Notes: a model not told the origin generated them from the sequence alone. Shown: positions 8,212-16,369, counted from the stretch's first letter. The stretch: DNA of 64,000 nt from an uncultured Bacilli bacterium (GCA_934096805.1 CAKOMW010000001.1:62001-126000), one strand, 5' to 3'. Made by a program: numbers and translations.

Positions 8212-9181
8212 CTTTTTTGTTTAGTTTAACGTTTATTGAAAAGATAGGTTGTTGTTTTTTTTCTTCCTTTTGGGATTCGTCTTTTTTATCGGTTTTAAGA
8301 CTTTGTTCTTTTTTTGGTTCTTCTTTTAGTTCATAATAGTTCAATTTAAAAGTATCATATTTTTTTGGTTGTTCAAAGACTATGGTTCCTGTTTTAGTAG
8401 CGCCGATTACTAGTTTGCCACTGTAAAGAGCGGTGTCAACGTCTAGGGCTGTGAATAGTCTTTGGGATTCTTTTTTATCTTGGTTTTCTAATTTCCAATT
8501 TTTTGCACTGTATTTTATTGGGCTTTTAGACATATTTTCATATTCAAGAGTTACTATTATGAACTGGTTATCTTTTTGAGGTTTTCTATATTTTGTACCT
8601 TCTTCGTTTGTTATAATTTTTTTAATTTTATAGGTTACATCTTTGTATCTTATTGTATCATTTTCTTTGAATACTTTTGTTTCTTCATTTGGTTTTACTT
8701 CAATTCCAGTGTCAAATAGTTTATTGTGAGCTTTTGTGCCTAAGATTGTTGCTGTTATTGCCAGACATATTATTATGGTAATGATTATTGCTGGCTTAAG
8801 GTATTTTTTGTTTTTTATTTTTTTAATTTTTTTTATGATATTGTTTAGTTTTTGGATATTTTTCGATTGTTCTTTTACTGTTTCTTGGTTGATTTTATCT
8901 TTTTTATCTATTTTAATGTTTGGTGTTTCTAACTTTTCTTTTTTATTTAATTCAACTTTGGTAATAGTTTTAGTTATTTCATTTGAAGTATTGTTTTTTA
9001 TTTCTTTTTGGGTTATTTCAGTTTTGTTTTTTGTTTTTAGTTCGTTTGTTTTATTTGGTGCTTTGTTTTTGTTTTGGTTATTTGAAGGAATTATTCTAGC
9101 TTTTGATACGTCTGAGCCACAGTATCTACATATTTTTAGTTTGTTTGGTACTTGTTTTTTACATTTTTTACATACTTTCAT
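8192..9181 (-). CDS. Zinc-ribbon membrane protein with DUF4352-like domain
   Basis: A 329-residue protein in three parts. A zinc ribbon (MKVCKKCKKQ...KICRYCGSD, four cysteines) is followed by a long, low-complexity K/N/T/E linker. A single transmembrane helix lies near residues 130-150 (PAIIITIIICLAITATI). The extracytoplasmic C-terminal half contains the pattern of a DUF4352 immunoglobulin-like domain (YKDVTYKI..., FIIVTLEYENMSKSPIKY, GTIVFEQPKKYDTFKLNY) and a charged tail. The zinc ribbon would be cytoplasmic. Such proteins are common in Bacillota but their role is not defined. It is monocistronic, with its own terminator. Confidence 0.75.
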   Translation of the reverse strand: MKVCKKCKKQVPNKLKICRYCGSDVSKARIIPSNNQNKNKAPNKTNELKTKNKTEITQKEIKNNTSNEITKTITKVELNKKEKLETPNIKIDKKDKINQETVKEQSKNIQKLNNIIKKIKKIKNKKYLKPAIIITIIICLAITATILGTKAHNKLFDTGIEVKPNEETKVFKENDTIRYKDVTYKIKKIITNEEGTKYRKPQKDNQFIIVTLEYENMSKSPIKYSAKNWKLENQDKKESQRLFTALDVDTALYSGKLVIGATKTGTIVFEQPKKYDTFKLNYYELKEEPKKEQSLKTDKKDESQKEEKKQQPIFSINVKLNKKEELTKK

Positions 9182-9283
9182 ATAATCACCTTCTTTTCTT
9201 TTTTATACAAGCAAATTATATCATATTGGTTAATAATTGTCATTATTTTTTTAAAATTATTCATACTAATTATGGTGATATTT

Positions 9284-10225
9284 ATGGTTGTTAGATTGGG
9301 GTATGTTTCAATTGCTAAATCTATATATGATGATAATAGTTTTAAGACTATTACGTATACTAATTATTCTAAAAATAATGATATTAAGAGGATTGATGAG
9401 ATTATTCTTAATAATTTAGATACTTTATATAAGATTATATGTTTTAATATTAAAAATAATATTCATTTTTATAGAATTACCTCTGCTCTTATACCTCTGG
9501 CGACTTTGTCTTCAGTTTGTTTTGATTATATCTCAAAGTATGATTTTTTATACAAGAAGATTGGTAGTGTTATAAAGCTTAATGGAATAAGAGTTGATAT
9601 GCATCCTAGTGAATATACTGTTCTTAATAGTACGAATAAGGCTGTTGTTAATAATACTTTTGAGATTCTTAGATATCATGTTGATGTTCTTAAGGCTTTG
9701 GGGGTTAAACCTTATATTATTCTGCATGTTGGGAGTAATGCTTTTGGAAAGAAAAATTCCCTTTCTCGTTTTATTAATAATTTTAATTTACTTAGTGACG
9801 ATATAAAGAATAGTATTGTTATAGAGAATGATGATAAAGTTTTTAATGTTGATGATGTTTTGTATCTTTCTAGGGTTCTTAAATGTCCTTTTGTTTTTGA
9901 TTATCTTCATCATATTTGTAATCCTTGTGATAAGGATATTACTTATTATTTAAAGGATATTTTTGATACTTGGGGTGATGTTACTCCAAAGGTTCATTTT
10001 TCTAGTTCTAAGAGTAAGCTTAAAAAGGATATGAGGAGTCATGCTGACTATATTAATGTTTATGATTTTATTGATTTTATTGAGCTTATTAAGCCTTATA
10101 CGGAGAGGGTTGATATTATGATTGAAGCTAAGATGAAGGATGAAGCTATGTTTAGATTGATTAGACAGCTTAGATTTGTTTCTAATTATACGTTTATTGA
10201 TGATACTACTTTTATTGTAAAGTAA
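9284..10225 (+). CDS. uvsE: UV DNA damage endonuclease
   Basis: UvsE/UVDE nicks DNA 5' of UV photoproducts, giving an excision route independent of UvrABC. The 313-residue TIM-barrel enzyme shows the family blocks: the start VVRLGYVS, FYRITSALIPLATL, RVDMHPSEYTVLNS, LHVGSNAFGKK, IVIENDD, VFDYLHHICNP and the ending block MIEAKMKDEAMFRLI. An upstream ATG would add 44 very hydrophobic residues unlike the family, so I chose the ATG at 9284, preceded by GGTGAT. The gene ends in a terminator shared with the convergent RHH gene. Confidence 0.92.
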   Translation: MVVRLGYVSIAKSIYDDNSFKTITYTNYSKNNDIKRIDEIILNNLDTLYKIICFNIKNNIHFYRITSALIPLATLSSVCFDYISKYDFLYKKIGSVIKLNGIRVDMHPSEYTVLNSTNKAVVNNTFEILRYHVDVLKALGVKPYIILHVGSNAFGKKNSLSRFINNFNLLSDDIKNSIVIENDDKVFNVDDVLYLSRVLKCPFVFDYLHHICNPCDKDITYYLKDIFDTWGDVTPKVHFSSSKSKLKKDMRSHADYINVYDFIDFIELIKPYTERVDIMIEAKMKDEAMFRLIRQLRFVSNYTFIDDTTFIVK

Positions 10226-10253
10226 AATGTAACCTGTTTTTTGGTTACATTTT
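10224..10253. terminator. Bidirectional terminator uvsE / RHH gene
   Basis: AAAATGTAACC (10224-10234) pairs with GGTTACATTTT around an eight-base loop. A T-run follows on the plus strand and A-rich sequence precedes it, serving both convergent genes. Confidence 0.85.
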
Positions 10254-10254
10254 T

Positions 10255-10449
10255 TTATTTGATTTTATTATTCTTTTTATTATTTGGTTGTTCTAGGCAA
10301 TATTCTATCATGCTTATTATTACATTATTAAATGAAGTATTATTTTCTCTTGCTATGTCTTCAACTTTTTGTGATAAAGTTTCTTTGATGTATAGAGATT
10401 TATATACTGCCGTCTCTTTTTCTTTTGTCTTTTTTAGAGTAAAGTTCAT
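10255..10449 (-). CDS. Small ribbon-helix-helix DNA-binding protein
   Basis: A 64-residue protein. After a basic lead, the segment YKSLYIKETLSQKVEDIARENNTSF is a short beta strand followed by a helix, then a turn and a second helix (NNVIISMIEYCLEQ), ending in a basic tail. That is the plan of Arc/CopG-type ribbon-helix-helix dimers. The start has a very strong AGGTGGTGG site. The upstream region is shared with a divergently oriented small ORF and contains the perfect 16-base palindrome TATATTTTAAAATATA (10484-10499), a possible operator, though one so AT-rich that chance is not excluded. Confidence 0.65.
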   Translation of the reverse strand: MNFTLKKTKEKETAVYKSLYIKETLSQKVEDIARENNTSFNNVIISMIEYCLEQPNNKKNNKIK

Positions 10450-10558
10450 ACTACCACCACCTAATTATATTTTAATATTATATTATATTTTAAAATATAT
10501 TAGATTTTTCTGGTATATTTTGGTAAAAAGTTATATAATAGTTAACAAGGTGATTTGG

Positions 10559-10651
10559 GTGAAGAAAACAAATGGATTTGAAACGACAATTTTGGGAATT
10601 GATTTATTTATTAAATGGATTATTGATGTATTTAAAAAGAGAGGAAAATAA
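10559..10651 (+). CDS. Possible 30-residue amphipathic, delta-lysin-like peptide
   Basis: A short frame starts at GTG with AAGGTGAT just upstream, the same start layout (GGTGAT, short T-rich spacer, GTG) seen at the PAP2 and UvrD-like genes. The peptide is about 30 residues: a polar N-terminus, then a helix-prone stretch LGIDLFIKWIIDVFKK and a basic end. From memory it resembles staphylococcal delta-lysin and phenol-soluble modulins, including an identical KWIID segment in the same context of D, L and K residues. A TATAAT box lies at 10534-10539. A competing 51-codon frame starts at ATG 10571, but it would run through a terminator-like hairpin at 10673-10718. Very short, so coding status is uncertain. 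Confidence 0.4.
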   Translation: MKKTNGFETTILGIDLFIKWIIDVFKKRGK

Positions 10652-10672
10652 TCTTTTATTTAGTAAGTTATT

Positions 10673-10718
10673 GCAATTTTTCTTTGGTTTTTGGTCATAT
10701 AAAGATGATTGCTTTTTT
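10673..10718 (+). terminator. Candidate terminator after the small peptide ORF
   Basis: GCAAT (10673-10677) pairs with ATTGC (10708-10712), with an inner CTTT/AAAG pairing and internal loops, followed directly by six T residues. It lies 21 bases after the stop of the 30-residue frame. Confidence 0.4.
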
Positions 10719-10765
10719 GATATATAGAATGCTTTTGGATATTTAGTTTTTCAGACATAATAAAA

Positions 10766-10782
10766 CCCTTGATTTACAAGGG
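10766..10782 (-). terminator. Terminator of tRNA-Ser
   Basis: CCCTTG and CAAGGG pair around a five-base loop, followed on the minus strand by TTTTATTATG. It lies 13 bases past the tRNA CCA end. Confidence 0.8.
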
Positions 10783-10795
10783 ATAATTATTATAA

Positions 10796-10886
10796 TGGCG
10801 GAGCGGGAGGGATTTGAACCCTCGCACCAGTTACCCAGTCTACACCCTTAGCAGGGGCGCCTCTTCAGCCTCTTGAGTACCACTCC
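10796..10886 (-). tRNA. tRNA-Ser (GCT)
   Basis: A 91-nt class II tRNA with a long variable arm. The acceptor stem GGAGTGG pairs with CCGCTCC (one G-U pair), discriminator G, and CCA is encoded. The anticodon loop holds GCT between CCC and GGG stem strands, reading AGY serine codons. The TpsiC loop GGTTCAAATCC is standard. Confidence 0.96.
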
Positions 10887-10937
10887 AAGGACACTTTTTT
10901 AAGTGCATATTTATTATATGATATATTTTAATTATTT

Positions 10938-11519
10938 TCAAGCATTTTTTAATAAAATTATGATTATTATTGCTATTGAAATTAATGCTACTAATATCAG
11001 GGTTATTAATACTATGTTACTTGAACCTTGTTTGTTTCTTATTAATTTTAAGTTTTCTTTTTCGTCTTCTAGTTGTAGTTTGTAGGCAAAGTCGTCGTCA
11101 TAGCTTGATATCCCTTGTATTTTTTCTATGTGTCCTACTAATTTATTTATTATTTTTTCGTCAAAGTCTTTTAGTTCTAATACTACATCATTTTCCATGA
11201 TAGCTAGAAAGTTTTTTTCTTCAAAATAACTGCTTTTTATTGTAGTGTATGCACTGTATCTGACAATTATTTCGGGAATTATTTCCATTTCAAAAACTTG
11301 GGGTTGATCGTAGGTGATTATCAAAGTATTTTCGTACCCATTGTTACTGCTTGATATTATTAATTGATATGGAAAGCTATCTTTTAGGATTACTTTGATA
11401 TATCTGTTTTCTTCTTCGAAGTCTTGTATTTTATTTAAAAGATTGTATTTTTCTAGGTTATAGAATTTTTGTTCTTTTTTAAAATTGTTTTCTTCTTGTA
11501 CTTCGTTATATCTTATCAT
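10938..11519 (-). CDS. Uncharacterised tail-anchored membrane protein
   Basis: I do not recognise this 193-residue protein. The N-terminal 165 residues are soluble in character, acidic, with alternating predicted strands (YIKVILKDSFPYQLIISS, TLIITYDQ, DVVLELKDFDEKIINKLVGHIEKI). A single hydrophobic helix at the very C-terminus (NIVLITLILVALISIAIIIIILL) would anchor it with the bulk in the cytoplasm, since no signal peptide exists. GAGGTG precedes the start. It is flanked by tRNA-Ser and an SDR gene and appears monocistronic. Confidence 0.7.
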   Translation of the reverse strand: MIRYNEVQEENNFKKEQKFYNLEKYNLLNKIQDFEEENRYIKVILKDSFPYQLIISSSNNGYENTLIITYDQPQVFEMEIIPEIIVRYSAYTTIKSSYFEEKNFLAIMENDVVLELKDFDEKIINKLVGHIEKIQGISSYDDDFAYKLQLEDEKENLKLIRNKQGSSNIVLITLILVALISIAIIIIILLKNA

Positions 11520-11575
11520 AGGAACACCTCTATTATAAGTATACCACGATATTTTTTTTTAATAAAGTTTTTTTG

Positions 11576-12322
11576 TTAAATTACAATTCCTCCGTCAACT
11601 TGAATTATTGTGCCATTTGTGAATGTTGAATCGTCACTTGCTAGGTATAGGTATGCTCCGGCAAGTTCTTGTGGATTTGCTATTCTTCCTAGTGGTGTTA
11701 GTTTAGTTAGCATTTGTCTTGTGTTGTCATCGGTGGATTTTTTTGTCATGTCGGTCATTACTGCTCCTGGTGCTACAGCGTTTACTCTGATGTTGTATCT
11801 ACCTAGTTCTTTAGCGCATGATTTTGTTATTCCGTTAACAGCAAATTTTGATGAGGCGTATGGTGTTTGCATTAATCCTCCATAGTTTGCAACCATAGAA
11901 CTGGTGTTGATTATAGAACCGCTTTTTTGATTTATCATGTATGGGGCTACTTCTCTTATGAATTTAAAGACACCGAAAGTATTTATCTCAAACATTTTTT
12001 GCATTTCTTCGTCTGTTGTTTCAATTAATGGTTTGGATGCGGTTATTCCAGCATTGTTTACTAGGATGTCTATTTTTTGGAATTTTTCAATTGTTTTGGC
12101 TACAACATTTTTGATACTTTCCGTTTTGGTTACATCTAGTTCTATTGCTAGAATGTTTTCTTGATTGTATTTTTTTGTTAATTCTTCTAGAGCTGGTTTT
12201 ATTTCATTTTCTAGACCAGTTATCACTACTTTTGCTCCTTCTTTTAGGTATAGTTCGGCAATGGCAAAGCCTATTCCTTTTGTGCTTCCTGTAATTATTG
12301 CTACTTTATTTTCTAATTTCAT
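11576..12322 (-). CDS. SDR-family oxidoreductase (FabG-like)
   Basis: A 248-residue classical short-chain dehydrogenase/reductase. It shows the cofactor motif GSTKGIGFAIA near the N-terminus, NNAG for fold stability, the catalytic serine (IINTSSM), the Y-x-x-x-K pair in YASSKFAV, and the ending GTIIQVDGGIVI. It resembles 3-oxoacyl-ACP reductases but also many alcohol and sugar dehydrogenases, and no fatty-acid genes are nearby, so the substrate is open. It follows the U32-family gene by 20 bases with its own GGAGG site, suggesting co-transcription. Confidence 0.88.
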   Translation of the reverse strand: MKLENKVAIITGSTKGIGFAIAELYLKEGAKVVITGLENEIKPALEELTKKYNQENILAIELDVTKTESIKNVVAKTIEKFQKIDILVNNAGITASKPLIETTDEEMQKMFEINTFGVFKFIREVAPYMINQKSGSIINTSSMVANYGGLMQTPYASSKFAVNGITKSCAKELGRYNIRVNAVAPGAVMTDMTKKSTDDNTRQMLTKLTPLGRIANPQELAGAYLYLASDDSTFTNGTIIQVDGGIVI

Positions 12323-12342
12323 TTTATCATCCTCCGTATTTA

Positions 12343-14592
12343 TTATATCATATTTTTTACTTTGTATAGTATTTGTTTTATTTCACTTGGGGTTTCGTCT
12401 AATAGATCGATTCTAAAGTTTGTGATCTGTAGTTCTTGGTATTTTTTGATTTTGTTTATATTGTCTATTTTTTCACAGTCCATTATAGTTGTTATGCAAT
12501 TATTATTTATTATCTTTAGATGTTTATTGTTTCTGTCTTTTAAGGTGTAAGTGTCTTTTTGTTTACAGATGGTGCAAGGCTTTTTGTCTTTATTTATTAG
12601 GGTATTTAAGGGACAATATTTCATTATCATTAGTTCTAGGGTTCCATATATTAGGATTTCTAGATTGGGTGTTCTTTTGTATTTTTCTTGATATTTTTGT
12701 GTTAATTTTTTTAGTTCATCTTCTGGAATTTCTTCGGATAGTCCTATTGTGGTTACGTTTAAGTTTTCTAGCAGGTTTACTGTTTTTTCATTTGTAACGT
12801 TTAAGTAAATATCGCTTATTATTTTATTTTGATTTTTATTTTTGTGAAGGGCTCCAGTTTCTGATACTAATAGGTTTTCGTTTTGGTATGTTTTTGGTTT
12901 TTTGTTTACTCTTGGAGTTCTTAAATAAATGTTTTCGTTTTTGTATTTTTGATATAGTGATTCATCTTCTGTATATATATTAACGTTTTCTGTTAATAAT
13001 GTTTTTAGTTGGTCTTCATTTCTTACAAGGAAGCTTATGTTGTGTGTAGTCTGAATATCTGTTGTTTTTAGTTGTTCTGGTAGTTCTTTTTGATTTTTTT
13101 GAGGTTGATTTTCTCTTCTTTTTATTAGCTCTTGTACTAATTCTCTTCTTATTTTATTTATTGTTTTTAAAGGAATAAAGATATCTTGGTCTATTTCGTA
13201 GGTTATTTCTTGCACTTTAAAGGGAGTGTTTTCTAATTTTGATAGTTTTTCGGTGATATCTTGTTTTTGGGTTGGTTTGTTTTTTGATTGTTCTGGTGGT
13301 ATTGATGTTTCGGTTATCTTATTTGTTTCATCTAATATGGTTATTTGTAATGGTTTATTTTTTCTTGCAATTACTTGATATTTGATGTTTATCTTTTTTT
13401 CTCCGATGTTTTTTAGGTCTTTTATTAGTTGGTCATCTTGGGTTTTTAGGACTTTCCCTTTTTCTTTTAGATTTATTTTGTTATCTAGATAGATTATTTC
13501 TCTTTTTTTGGCATGGTTTATTAATCGTCCTTTTTCATTGTAAATATAGTTTGCTATCATTCCTTTGTTATTTCCAAATCTTAGACCATCGTTTTGGTTT
13601 AATTCTTTTTCTAGTTTTATTTTTATTTTTTTGTTTGTTTCTAATACTTCTCCGATAATTATTCCTTGATGTTTTGGAGATTTTATGTTTATAAATTCAG
13701 TGTTGGTATTATTGTTTAAGTAACCTTTGGTGAAGTCTCTATTATATAGTTTTTTTAGGGTTTCGATGTCTTGTTTTTCTATTTTTAATTCTTCGTTGTT
13801 GTAGTATTTGTCTATTAGGGTTCGATATATTTTAGTAACATAGTACACATATTCCTTTTTTTTCATTCTTCCTTCGATTTTTAGGGAAGTGATATCTTTT
13901 TCTAGAATTTGTTTTAGATTTTCTATTGTACATAGTTCTTTAGGACTAAGGAGATAGTTTCCTTGAGTATTTACTTTGATATTATTTTTGTATAGCTCAT
14001 ATGGAAGACGGCACATTCCGGCACATTCTCCTCGATTACCACTTCTGTTTAGGAATCTTGATGAAAATAGGCATTGTCCTGAGTAGGAAACGCATAGAGC
14101 TCCGTGAATGAATATTTCTTTTTCTAGGGGTGTTTTTAGGTTTGATATTTCTTCTAAAGACATCTCTCTTGATAAAACTGCTCTTTTGACGTTTAGTTCT
14201 TCTAAAAACTTTAGTTGTTCTTCATTGTGGTTATGGCATTGGGTTGATGCGTGTATTTCTATGTTTGGAAATATTTCATTTACTAGTTTTATCATTCCTA
14301 AGTCTTGCATGATTAGGGCGTCTACGTTTATTTCTTTTAGTTTTCTTACATAGTTTATTAGTTGGTCTACTTCACTTTCGTAGATAAGGGTGTTTACAGT
14401 TACATATATTTTTACTCCATATAGATGACAGTATTTTACAGCTTGTTCTAATTCTTCGATAGTAAAGTTTGGAGCGTATTTTCTTGCACCGTAGTTTGTT
14501 CCTGATAGATATACAGCATCGCATCCAGCGTGAATTGCGTAGTATAGAGTTTCTTGGTCTCCGACTGGGGATAAGAGTTCTATTTTTTTCAT
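12343..14592 (-). CDS. U32-family protein (RlhA/TrhP-like RNA hydroxylase)
   Basis: A 749-residue U32 family member. The N-terminal TIM-barrel-like region begins IELLSPVGDQETLYYAIHAGCDAVYL, a standard U32 opening. The signature EIFIHGALCVSYSGQC is at 159-174. Four cysteines (C167, C174, C190, C194 in RGECAGMC) fit the iron-sulfur ligands known from this family. Long C-terminal extensions as in RlhA-type proteins include another cysteine group (YCPL...PCTICKQ). Members once called peptidases are now known to hydroxylate RNA (RlhA on 23S rRNA C2501, TrhP on tRNA uridine-34) using prephenate-derived chemistry. Which RNA is modified cannot be decided here. It is upstream of the SDR gene. Confidence 0.85.
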   Translation of the reverse strand: MKKIELLSPVGDQETLYYAIHAGCDAVYLSGTNYGARKYAPNFTIEELEQAVKYCHLYGVKIYVTVNTLIYESEVDQLINYVRKLKEINVDALIMQDLGMIKLVNEIFPNIEIHASTQCHNHNEEQLKFLEELNVKRAVLSREMSLEEISNLKTPLEKEIFIHGALCVSYSGQCLFSSRFLNRSGNRGECAGMCRLPYELYKNNIKVNTQGNYLLSPKELCTIENLKQILEKDITSLKIEGRMKKKEYVYYVTKIYRTLIDKYYNNEELKIEKQDIETLKKLYNRDFTKGYLNNNTNTEFINIKSPKHQGIIIGEVLETNKKIKIKLEKELNQNDGLRFGNNKGMIANYIYNEKGRLINHAKKREIIYLDNKINLKEKGKVLKTQDDQLIKDLKNIGEKKINIKYQVIARKNKPLQITILDETNKITETSIPPEQSKNKPTQKQDITEKLSKLENTPFKVQEITYEIDQDIFIPLKTINKIRRELVQELIKRRENQPQKNQKELPEQLKTTDIQTTHNISFLVRNEDQLKTLLTENVNIYTEDESLYQKYKNENIYLRTPRVNKKPKTYQNENLLVSETGALHKNKNQNKIISDIYLNVTNEKTVNLLENLNVTTIGLSEEIPEDELKKLTQKYQEKYKRTPNLEILIYGTLELMIMKYCPLNTLINKDKKPCTICKQKDTYTLKDRNNKHLKIINNNCITTIMDCEKIDNINKIKKYQELQITNFRIDLLDETPSEIKQILYKVKNMI

Positions 14593-14604
14593 TTTATCAC
14601 CTTT

Positions 14605-16281
14605 TTATTTAGTTTTTGGTTTTTGTTTACTTTGTTCATTATTTAAATATTCTTGTATTATTTCTAGAGTGTTGTCCATTAATTCTAAAAATTTTATAAT
14701 GGTTATTTCAGCTTTTAAATAGGTTTTTCCTTCATAGATGTTTTCGAATATTATTAATGTGTCTTCGATAGTAGATTCTTGTCTTATTGTATAGTTGCCA
14801 TGGGCAATAGCATTTCTTAACCCTTCGATTATAGTTTTATTTTTTGTATAGAGTTCTTCATTAGAGTAATATTTTTCCATTGCTTTTAGTTCTTCTTTTT
14901 CTTGTTTTAATTCTTGAATTTTTTCATTTAACGATTGCTTTTGGAGTTCTATTTTTTGTTCTAAGAGTTTTTTTATTTTTTCTTTTGATTTGTCTTCAGA
15001 TATGTTATTAATATTGTTTTGTAGTTCATCTACTTTTATTTTTATAAGTTTTGCTTGGTTCTTTAGGGAATTAATTTTTTGTTTTTTGGGTTCTAGTCTA
15101 TCTTCTTGCATTTCTAAAGTTATAATTTTTAAGTTTTTTAAGTTTAGTTTAGAAAAATCTAATCCTTGTTCATTAAATGCTTTTTTGTATAATTTGTCAT
15201 ATGGAACGCAAAAGAGGCTATTGAAGTTGCTTATGGCTGAGGTTGCTAAATTGTCATAGTTTATATAAAGTGGAGATTCATAAGTCTTTTTTATTGCATG
15301 TTGAATGTCATTTATGTTGGTTGATTTTGTATGTCTCATTGCCTGAAGAATAAGTAAATTATCAATATTTGATAAAAGTAGGTCTGTTTTGGTGTAGGTA
15401 TCGTCTATTTTTTTTCTTGTTTCAAATAGTATTGATAGTAATTGTTCTTCATAATCGTAGTCTTCATTTGTCAATATTGAATTGTTTATTAATTGTAGTA
15501 ATGGCTCGATATCTCTTTGCCTGTTTAGTTTTTGATATTCTACACTCATTTTAAAGTTTTTTTGTTTATATGCTTGTTTATAGTATTGAATCAAATCAAA
15601 GTTACAATTTTTTTCTTTTATTATGTCTATTGCAATATTGAAGGCTGTTATTTCGTAGCGTTCTATCTCTTCGTGGTCTTCTCTTTCAAGGGTAAATATT
15701 ATATTCTCACATTTTTTTATTTCGGTTTCTAGATCTTGTACATTTTTTATTTTTTTAGCTTTTTCAGTAGGATGTTTGCTTATCACTCTTTTGAATTTTT
15801 TTGTTTTTTTGTTTACTAATTGGTCAAGATTGGCTTTGATTATAAAAGATGTCAAGTTTCTTATTTTAATTGACACTGGTTTTCCTTCGATGTGTAAAGT
15901 TAGTTTTTCGTTGTCATAGTCTATTGTAAAGTCACCATGACCTAATTTGTTTCTTATGGTTGCAATTATGGTTGAAGCATCTTTAAAAGTGTAATTATCT
16001 ATTTCATAACCATCTTTAGTTTTTGTTGCTATTTTTTGAATATTTTCATCTAAAATGTGTTTGTATAGCTTTGATTCATATATCAGATTTCCAGTATTTT
16101 CTACTAGATCTTCTTTTATTGATAAAAGTATATTTGATATGAACCCTACTTGGGCTGCAGTTTGGTAGTTTTTATTTTTAATATAGTCTGTTTCTTCTGT
16201 TTTGAACAGTGTTTTTAACATAAAGATTGTGTATGCTTTCGTTCCTAAATAATAGTTTGCAATAAAGTTTATATCTTGCAT
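14605..16281 (-). CDS. Uncharacterised protein with two HEPN-type R-N-x3-H motifs
   Basis: A 558-residue protein of no family I can name. It contains two similar motifs: RNKLGHGDFTI at R110-H115 and RNAIAHGNYTI at R489-H494. Each has the Arg-Asn-x-x-x-His pattern (Rx4H with a polar residue after Arg) of HEPN ribonucleases, preceded by helices and followed by a beta-type segment. Between them lie a mostly helical middle region and a strong charged coiled coil (about residues 400-475, rich in K, E, Q, L). The start has GAGGTG. A promoter with an embedded, nested inverted repeat precedes it, and no other gene is in the unit. HEPN proteins occur in toxin-antitoxin, abortive-infection and CRISPR effectors, so an RNase role in stress or defence is an inference. 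Confidence 0.75.
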   Translation of the reverse strand: MQDINFIANYYLGTKAYTIFMLKTLFKTEETDYIKNKNYQTAAQVGFISNILLSIKEDLVENTGNLIYESKLYKHILDENIQKIATKTKDGYEIDNYTFKDASTIIATIRNKLGHGDFTIDYDNEKLTLHIEGKPVSIKIRNLTSFIIKANLDQLVNKKTKKFKRVISKHPTEKAKKIKNVQDLETEIKKCENIIFTLEREDHEEIERYEITAFNIAIDIIKEKNCNFDLIQYYKQAYKQKNFKMSVEYQKLNRQRDIEPLLQLINNSILTNEDYDYEEQLLSILFETRKKIDDTYTKTDLLLSNIDNLLILQAMRHTKSTNINDIQHAIKKTYESPLYINYDNLATSAISNFNSLFCVPYDKLYKKAFNEQGLDFSKLNLKNLKIITLEMQEDRLEPKKQKINSLKNQAKLIKIKVDELQNNINNISEDKSKEKIKKLLEQKIELQKQSLNEKIQELKQEKEELKAMEKYYSNEELYTKNKTIIEGLRNAIAHGNYTIRQESTIEDTLIIFENIYEGKTYLKAEITIIKFLELMDNTLEIIQEYLNNEQSKQKPKTK

Positions 16282-16299
16282 AGTTTCACCTCTTTTTTT

Positions 16300-16328
16300 A
16301 TTATACTATATATGACAAAAGTTTACAA
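16300..16328 (-). promoter_or_regulatory. Promoter of the HEPN-motif gene
   Basis: On the minus strand a TATAAT box lies at 16300-16305 and a TTGTAA -35 box at 16323-16328 with 17-base spacing, about 20 bases before the ribosome-binding site. The -35 box lies inside the left arm of the inverted repeat at 16315-16369. Confidence 0.6.
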
Positions 16329-16369
16329 TTATTGACAAAGTTGTTTGTCTGTTTATTGTAAACTTTTGT
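16315..16369. repeat. Nested inverted repeat, probable operator
   Basis: ACAAAAGTTTACAAT (16315-16329) and ATTGTAAACTTTTGT (16355-16369) are perfect 15-base inverted arms. Between them GACAAA (16334-16339) and TTTGTC (16344-16349) form a second inverted pair around GTTG. The whole element overlaps the promoter of the HEPN-motif gene. It lacks a proper T-run in the direction of the upstream ATPase gene, so I favour an operator over a terminator. Confidence 0.65.

Noticed and set aside
9152..9283. Hydrophobic N-terminal extension of UvsE by 44 residues
   Set aside because: The stretch lies over the divergent promoter region, has no ribosome-binding site, and the family starts at the RLGYVS block; ATG 9284 has GGTGAT.
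10571..10726. 51-codon frame starting at ATG 10571
   Set aside because: It overlaps the better-positioned GTG frame and would read through a terminator-like hairpin; no family resemblance. Not fully excluded.
12489..12797. Long open frames on the strand opposite the U32 and helicase genes
   Set aside because: They mirror real genes, lack ribosome-binding sites, and have compositions (F, L, C rich) expected of reverse-frame reading in AT-rich coding DNA.
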